Shown here piece after piece: positions 5,712 to 10,045 of a stretch of 10,045 nt of DNA. The stretch is from an uncultured Rhodospirillales bacterium. GTDB taxonomy: Bacteria; Pseudomonadota; Alphaproteobacteria; Acetobacterales; Acetobacteraceae. Every line of letters begins with the position of its first letter. Positions within the stretch are counted from its first letter, which is position 1. Under the pieces are notes generated by a model, which made no database searches, had not been told where the DNA came from, and saw nothing but the letters and a program-made list of their open reading frames with translations. Both the position numbers and the translations under genes were made by a program. The stretch lies in NCBI GenBank assembly GCA_903844785.1, contig CAIMVB010000475.1, positions 1-10,045 on the forward strand. Direction: 5' to 3'.

Positions 5712-7766
5712 TTATGCTTCGGCGGGTAGGGTGATCTCCAGCCAGCCACGCCCATCCATGCGCGCGGTGTCACCCGGCAGCAGCAGCACCGTGGTGGTAT
5801 CGCTTTCCACAATCGCCGGACCCGCAAGGGTTTGATCCGCGCCAAGTGCAGCGAAATCATAAACCGGTACTTCGGCGGGCCCAGCCTCCAGCACAATGCG
5901 CCGAGTGCCGCGTGGCGCCGCCTTTGTCCCCGCGCCCTTGCCCGCTGGTGCCGGCATGGGCGGCAAGCGGCCAATCACCGCAAGCCTGGCATTCACCAGC
6001 ACCACTTCTTCCTGGCGTAGCGCATAGGTGAACAGTGCCTCATGCCGCGCATGGAAAGCATCACGCAGCCGATCCGCGAGGCCCGGCCCTTCCCAGGCGA
6101 CCTGATCCAGGGGCACGGCAATATCGAATACTTGTTCGCCGTAGCGCATATCCGCAGCCCGCCTGGTTTCCACTGCGCCGCCGAACCAGCTTGCAACCCT
6201 CGCGCGGCCTTCTTCTTCCAAGGCCGCCCAAATGCCGCGCAGCGAAGCGTCATCCGGCACGCCGCCGGTATTCAATTCGCTGCGCGCCATCTCGTACCGT
6301 AAATCGGTGTGCAGCATGCCCCAGGCGGAAAGACCGGCGGCAAAGAAGGGCACGGCCACGCGCTTCATGCCGAGTTCCCGCGCCACCGCACTGGCATGCA
6401 GCCCCGCCGCGCCGCCGAAGGACAGCAGGCAGAAATCACGCGGATCAACGCCGCGCCGGACAGTCGCCACGCGAATCCCATCCGCCATGCGGATATTGGC
6501 CAGCCGATGCACGCCCGCCGCTGCGGCCATGGCATCCAGCCCGAGCTTTGCGCCAAGCGTGGCGAAGGCACGCTCCGCCGCCGCCATATCCAGCTTGCGC
6601 TTGCCGCCCAGGAAATTCGCGGCATCCAGATAGCCGAGCACCAGATTGGCATCTGTCACCGCCGGTTCTGTCCCGCCCTGCCCATAGGCCGCTGGCCCTG
6701 GCACCGCACCCGCACTGCGCGGCCCGACTTGCAGCGTGCCGCCCGCGCCGACATGGCCGATGGAACCGCCGCCGGCGCCCAGCGTCACGATATCCAGGCT
6801 TTCGAGGGCGATGCGTTCACCTGCCACATCACGCCCGCGCCCAAGCGCTGCATCGCCTTCCTGGATTAGCGCAATATCGGTGGAGGTCCCGCCGACATCA
6901 AAGGTGATCAAATCCTGCCCCAGCCCGCGTTCAGCCAAGGCCACGCCCGCCGCAACGCCCCCAGCCGGGCCTGACAAAGCCGTGCCCGCCGCCAGCCGCG
7001 CCGCTTCTTCCACCGGCGCCACCCCACCATGGGAGAGGATCACGAACACCGGCCCGCCATAGCCCGCCTGTTCCAAGCGCCCACGCAACCGCGCCAAATA
7101 ACGCGATACAATCGGCCCCACATAGGCATTCACCGCTGCGGTCGAAAACCGCTCAAATTCCTTGATCTGCGGCAGAACTTCAGCGGAGGTGGTGACGAAA
7201 ACGCCCGGCAGCGCGCGGCGCAACGCCTCGGCCGCCGCGTTTTCATGCCGCGCATCGCGCCAGGAATGGAGGAAACACACTGCGACCGCTTCAACATTTT
7301 CCGCGCGCAATTGCGCGATGGCGGCATCGAGCGAAGCCTGATCCAGTGGGGTTTCCACCCGCCCATCCGGGCGCAGCCTTTCGCGCACCGAAAACCGCAA
7401 ACGGCGCGGCACCAACGCCGGTGCAGCAGCCAGACGCATATTGTAGCGCTCAGGCTTCAACCCTTCACGCATTTCAATCACATCGCGATGCCCTTCCGTG
7501 GTGAGCATCGCAATCTTCGCCCCCTTGCGTTCCAAAAGCGCATTGGTGGCAACCGTGGTGCCATGGACGATGCGTTCTGTCTGGCGCAGCAGACCAGGAA
7601 GCGTCACGCCCAGCGTTTCCGCGAGAACCGCCAGCCCCGCGACCACGCCCTCGGATTGATCCGCCGGCGTGCTGGCAGCCTTGGCTAAAGTTGTGGTGCC
7701 ATCAGCGGCGACACAAACCACATCGGTGAAGGTGCCACCGACATCAACGCCAATACGATAGGTCAT
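5712..7766 (-). CDS. hyuA: Hydantoinase/oxoprolinase family protein, subunit A (HyuA-like)
   Basis: A 684-residue cytoplasmic protein, full length for the family. It starts with the ASKHA-type phosphate-binding motif IGVDVGGTFTDVV (5-17), followed by IVHGTTVATNALLERKG (66-82), which opens the Hydant_A_N domain (to about 180). The central Hydantoinase_A domain (about 200-490) carries LSGPAGG (264-270), the second phosphate motif FDVGGTSTD (289-297), LGAGGGSI (329-336), GPAAYGQGG (357-365) and FGGAAGLHA (450-458). The C-terminal part (500-684) resembles the acetophenone/acetone carboxylase-type end. HyuA-like subunits bind ATP and, with HyuB, open cyclic amides (N-methylhydantoin, 5-oxoproline) or carboxylate ketones; sequence alone does not separate these. 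Its ATG overlaps the hyuB stop as ATGA, showing translational coupling. No carboxylase gamma subunit is present, which slightly favours ring-opening over ketone carboxylation. Family certain, substrate unknown. Confidence 0.95.
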   Translation of the reverse strand: MTYRIGVDVGGTFTDVVCVAADGTTTLAKAASTPADQSEGVVAGLAVLAETLGVTLPGLLRQTERIVHGTTVATNALLERKGAKIAMLTTEGHRDVIEMREGLKPERYNMRLAAAPALVPRRLRFSVRERLRPDGRVETPLDQASLDAAIAQLRAENVEAVAVCFLHSWRDARHENAAAEALRRALPGVFVTTSAEVLPQIKEFERFSTAAVNAYVGPIVSRYLARLRGRLEQAGYGGPVFVILSHGGVAPVEEAARLAAGTALSGPAGGVAAGVALAERGLGQDLITFDVGGTSTDIALIQEGDAALGRGRDVAGERIALESLDIVTLGAGGGSIGHVGAGGTLQVGPRSAGAVPGPAAYGQGGTEPAVTDANLVLGYLDAANFLGGKRKLDMAAAERAFATLGAKLGLDAMAAAAGVHRLANIRMADGIRVATVRRGVDPRDFCLLSFGGAAGLHASAVARELGMKRVAVPFFAAGLSAWGMLHTDLRYEMARSELNTGGVPDDASLRGIWAALEEEGRARVASWFGGAVETRRAADMRYGEQVFDIAVPLDQVAWEGPGLADRLRDAFHARHEALFTYALRQEEVVLVNARLAVIGRLPPMPAPAGKGAGTKAAPRGTRRIVLEAGPAEVPVYDFAALGADQTLAGPAIVESDTTTVLLLPGDTARMDGRGWLEITLPAEA

Positions 7767-9409
7767 ACCAAACCCTCCGCCGCATCAGCCGCGCGCGCGG
7801 TAGGATCGCGTTTTTCCGGTGGCCCCCAACCGCCGCCGCCGCCGGAGAGCACATGCAAGGTATCCCCGGGTGCCAAGGGAATACCGACTTCCTTGGTGCG
7901 CAAATCGCGTGCTGTGCCATCGGCGCGTTCCAGCCGATAATGATGCGGCAGGCCATCCCGGCCCCCCAACATCCCCGCTGCGCCATAGCGCACACCATCG
8001 CCCGCGGTATTCGCCACTGAGGGGCCATCGGTTTCCAGCTTCAGAACAAGATCACCACCAAGCCCGCCGCGATAAGTGCCATCACCCGCACTACCCGGGC
8101 GGAATTCATGACGCGCGAAATAAAGCGGGAAACGCGCTTCTGCCATTTCCACGCTGCCGAATTTCAAACCACCGGCGGAATGCCATTCGCCCGCAGTGGA
8201 CCAGCCATCGCCGCCGGAAGAACCGCCGCCCCCTGGCCGCGCATGGAACATGTGCCAGACAAAAAAGCGCCCAGGCCGGCGTGGGTCGCGCCCTTTGATC
8301 GCCACGCGAAAGCGCCTTCCCCAACCGCCCATGGCGCGATCCGGGCAAGCATTCGCCAATGCTTTCACCACCGCTTCAACGATTTCATTCGAACAATGCG
8401 AAGTACACATCGTCACCGGCGCGCCTTCACTCGCCCACACCACCGTGCCTTCGCGTGCCTTGATGGTCAGCGGCCGGAAGCAGCCATCATTCTTTGCCAC
8501 CTCAGGATCAAGCAGAAAAGCGAGCGCCATGCGCACCGCACTCGCCATATTGGGATAGGATGAATTGACGAAGCCCGGCGTTTGCGGCGCGCTTTCCGTG
8601 AGGTCCACGGTCAGATGATCACCCTGTTTCGTCACGCGCGCGCGAATGGCGATATCATTACCGCCAAAGCCATCATCATCCAGAAACGCCTCACCAAGCC
8701 AGGTGCCATCCGCCCAGGTAGAAATGATGCGCCGCGTGTGTGCTTCCGCGAGCGCTAGAATGGCATCCACCGCCGCCACGGTGGTATTCGCGCCATAGCG
8801 CGCGAGTAGGGTAAGCAGGCGCTTTTCGCCGAGATGCGCGGCACCGATCATGGCCATCAGATCACCACGCACATCACGCGCGAGCCGCGTATTGGTGATG
8901 ATCATGCGCACCAAATCCTCGCGCGGCACGCGGCCTTCGCCCAGCAGAATGGGCGGTACGCGCAGCCCTTCCTGCCAAATCTCGGTCGCGCCTGGATTAT
9001 AGCCGCCATGTGTCGCGCCGCCGATATCCGTGTGATGCGCGCGCACGACCGACCAGAACACAAGGCGCCCTTCGGCAAAGACCGGTACAATGGCGGTCAG
9101 GTCCGGTAAATGCGACCCGCCATGATAGGGGTCGTTCAGCAGATAGATATCGCCTTCCTTCACGCTATCGCCAAAGGCATCGCGCACTGCCTGTACGGCA
9201 AAGGGCATGGCGCCGACATGCACCGGGATGTGATCCGCCTGCGCCACCAGCCGCGCTTCGGCATCGCATAGTGCAATCGAGAAATCGCGGGACGAGTTCA
9301 GGATTTGCGAATAGGCGGTACGCAGCATCGCCTCTCCCATTTCCTCCACAATGGCGCGGAAGCGGTTATCGAGGACCGAGAGCGTGACGGGATCAGGGGC
9401 GGTTTTCAT
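7763..9409 (-). CDS. hyuB: Hydantoinase/oxoprolinase family protein, subunit B (HyuB-like)
   Basis: A 548-residue cytoplasmic protein of normal family length, partner of HyuA. Visible are the opening DPVTLSVLDNRFRAIVEEMG (6-25), MLRTAYS (28-34), RDFSIALCDAEARLVAQADH (41-60), HVGAMP (64-69), NDPYHGGSHLPD (92-103) and RAHHTDIGG (123-131); the His/Asp residues of the last two motifs are likely metal or substrate ligands. SSYPNMASAVRMAL and the Gly-rich end GGGGGWGPP (523-531) are also family-typical. Together the subunits would perform an ATP-dependent opening of a cyclic amide, or a related carboxylation. The start at 9409 is chosen because the family motif DPVTL begins five residues later; the open frame further upstream to 9961 overlaps the divergent lactonase-like gene and has no homologous look. 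The only Shine-Dalgarno-like stretch (GGGGGAAG) is about 12 bases from ATG and lies in a predicted hairpin. The stop overlaps the hyuA start by four bases. Confidence 0.95.
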   Translation of the reverse strand: MKTAPDPVTLSVLDNRFRAIVEEMGEAMLRTAYSQILNSSRDFSIALCDAEARLVAQADHIPVHVGAMPFAVQAVRDAFGDSVKEGDIYLLNDPYHGGSHLPDLTAIVPVFAEGRLVFWSVVRAHHTDIGGATHGGYNPGATEIWQEGLRVPPILLGEGRVPREDLVRMIITNTRLARDVRGDLMAMIGAAHLGEKRLLTLLARYGANTTVAAVDAILALAEAHTRRIISTWADGTWLGEAFLDDDGFGGNDIAIRARVTKQGDHLTVDLTESAPQTPGFVNSSYPNMASAVRMALAFLLDPEVAKNDGCFRPLTIKAREGTVVWASEGAPVTMCTSHCSNEIVEAVVKALANACPDRAMGGWGRRFRVAIKGRDPRRPGRFFVWHMFHARPGGGGSSGGDGWSTAGEWHSAGGLKFGSVEMAEARFPLYFARHEFRPGSAGDGTYRGGLGGDLVLKLETDGPSVANTAGDGVRYGAAGMLGGRDGLPHHYRLERADGTARDLRTKEVGIPLAPGDTLHVLSGGGGGWGPPEKRDPTARAADAAEGLV

Positions 9410-9417
9410 GGGGTGAA

Positions 9418-9461
9418 GGCTTCCCCCGAAGCCCCGCCGCGTCAAGGCTTCGCAGCGGGGC
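9418..9461 (-). promoter_or_regulatory. Two mutually exclusive hairpins in the hyuB leader
   Basis: Read on the minus strand, GCCCCGC (9461-9455) can pair with GCGGGGC (9437-9431). Alternatively GGCTTC (9433-9428) can pair with GAAGCC (9423-9418) around a GGGG loop. The two share bases 9431-9433, so they compete. The second hairpin holds the only Shine-Dalgarno-like bases of hyuB and ends eight bases before its ATG. This could be translational control, but it may simply be chance in GC-rich DNA. Confidence 0.3.
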
Positions 9462-9490
9462 AAAACAGGGCCATGATCCGGAAAACCGTG

Positions 9491-9497
9491 AAGGAGG
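9491..9497 (+). promoter_or_regulatory. Near-perfect Shine-Dalgarno of the SMP-30 family gene
   Basis: AAGGAGG lies five bases before ATG at 9503. It is the strongest ribosome-binding site in the window, fixes the start and suggests efficient translation. Confidence 0.85.
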
Positions 9498-9502
9498 AAA
9501 CC

Positions 9503-10045
9503 ATGGCCGTTCATGTCGCCACACCCGACCTCAAAATCCTGGCCGAGGGGCTGCGCTTCCCCGAAGGCCCCGTTGCCATGCCGGATGGGTCTGTGGCGCT
9601 GGTGGAGATTGAAGCGCGGCGCATCACGAAAGTGGCGCCGAATGGCAGCAAGACCACCATCGCGACGGTGGAAGGCGCGCCGAATGGCCTGGCGCTGGGG
9701 CCGAATGGCAGTTTTTACGTCTGCAATAATGGCGGCTTCACCTGGCATGAGGAGCCGGGGATTTTGCGCCCGAGCGGCCAATCGCCGGATTATGCCGGTG
9801 GCCGCATTGAAAAGATTGATGCCGCCACCGGCAAGGTGGAAGCGCTGATCCGCGTGTGCGATGGGCGGCCTTTGCGTGGCCCGAATGATCTGATGTTCGA
9901 TGGCAAGGGTGGCTTCTGGTTTTCCGATCTGGGCAAGGTGCGCGCGCGGGATCGCGATCATGGCGGTGCTTATTGGGCATCGGAAGATGGATCGCGCGTG
10001 GTGGAAGCGGCCTTCCCCGTGTTCGGCGGCGCCAATGGCATTGGC
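9503..10045 (+). CDS. SMP-30/gluconolactonase/LRE family protein, N-terminal part (runs off the right edge)
   Basis: The first 181 residues of a six-bladed beta-propeller hydrolase of the SMP-30 family; the C-terminal part is outside the window. The family opens sugar lactones or related esters with a divalent metal. Visible are LAEGLRFPEGPVAMPDG (13-29) with Glu21, the usual metal ligand; NGLALGPNG (61-69); RGPNDLMFDGKGGFWFSDLG (125-144) with Asn128, a usual substrate/metal residue; and GGANGIG (175-181), where Asn178 fits the next metal-binding Asn. The last metal Asp lies beyond the edge. No signal peptide is seen, so a cytoplasmic place is likely. It is divergent from hyuB with 93 bases between, suggesting a shared catabolic locus, perhaps hydrolysing a lactone from the same substrate; this is inference. 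The substrate is unknown. Confidence 0.92.
   Translation, partial: MAVHVATPDLKILAEGLRFPEGPVAMPDGSVALVEIEARRITKVAPNGSKTTIATVEGAPNGLALGPNGSFYVCNNGGFTWHEEPGILRPSGQSPDYAGGRIEKIDAATGKVEALIRVCDGRPLRGPNDLMFDGKGGFWFSDLGKVRARDRDHGGAYWASEDGSRVVEAAFPVFGGANGIG

Noticed and set aside
6035..6907. Long plus-strand open frame opposite hyuA (290 residues)
   Set aside because: It is antisense to clearly conserved hyuA codons. Its composition (Arg/Pro/His-rich, no motif) is typical of a shadow frame in GC-rich DNA.
7029..7688. Second plus-strand open frame opposite hyuA (219 residues)
   Set aside because: No recognisable domain, no ribosome-binding site, and fully covered by the conserved N-terminal half of hyuA.
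9410..9961. Upstream extension of the hyuB frame
   Set aside because: It overlaps the well-supported SMP-30 gene and its ribosome-binding site, and the HyuB family begins at the DPVTL motif just after 9409.

Overview
The window is GC-rich and densely coded, and looks chromosomal from an alphaproteobacterium. The protein styles fit the Rhodospirillales/Acetobacterales (Acetobacteraceae-like): a PfkB adenosine kinase next to an EI24-domain protein, a bactofilin, a Tat-exported YcbB-type L,D-transpeptidase, and catabolic hydantoinase/oxoprolinase genes. This placement is inferred from protein character and base composition; no search was run. I see no rRNA, tRNA, CRISPR array, transposase or integron, and no gap over 300 bases without a gene.

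Left part (1-3632). The N-terminal part of an adenosine kinase gene leaves the window on the minus strand. Divergent from it runs a plus-strand series: an EI24/CysZ-like membrane protein, a bactofilin (polymer-forming cytoskeletal protein), a putative lipoprotein with a BamE-like motif, an AEC-family transporter, and a small exported helix-plus-proline-rich protein. Several of these belong to the envelope or membrane.

Middle (3683-5658). A minus-strand L,D-transpeptidase with a combined Tat signal and lipobox is divergent from a tiny 56-residue lipoprotein whose mature part is almost only a (Pro-Ala)8 repeat. They share an AT-rich intergenic region carrying a perfect TTGACA box and two good ribosome-binding sites. 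The mini-lipoprotein is followed by a strong intrinsic terminator and then a 44-base interrupted palindrome. This is the most unusual part of the window: an enzyme that remodels peptidoglycan paired with a minimal Pro-Ala lipoprotein.

Right part (5712-10045). A translationally coupled hyuB-hyuA pair (ATGA overlap, minus strand) encodes both subunits of a hydantoinase/oxoprolinase-type enzyme. Divergent from it begins an SMP-30/gluconolactonase-family gene that runs off the right edge. The layout suggests a small catabolic locus with an ATP-dependent ring-opening or carboxylating enzyme and a lactonase-like hydrolase; the substrate cannot be read from the sequence. The leader of hyuB can form two mutually exclusive hairpins over its only Shine-Dalgarno-like stretch.

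Most of the window is ordinary conserved chromosome. The points worth checking are the L,D-transpeptidase/mini-lipoprotein pair, the hyuB leader, the uncharacterised BamE-like lipoprotein and the small helix-repeat protein.
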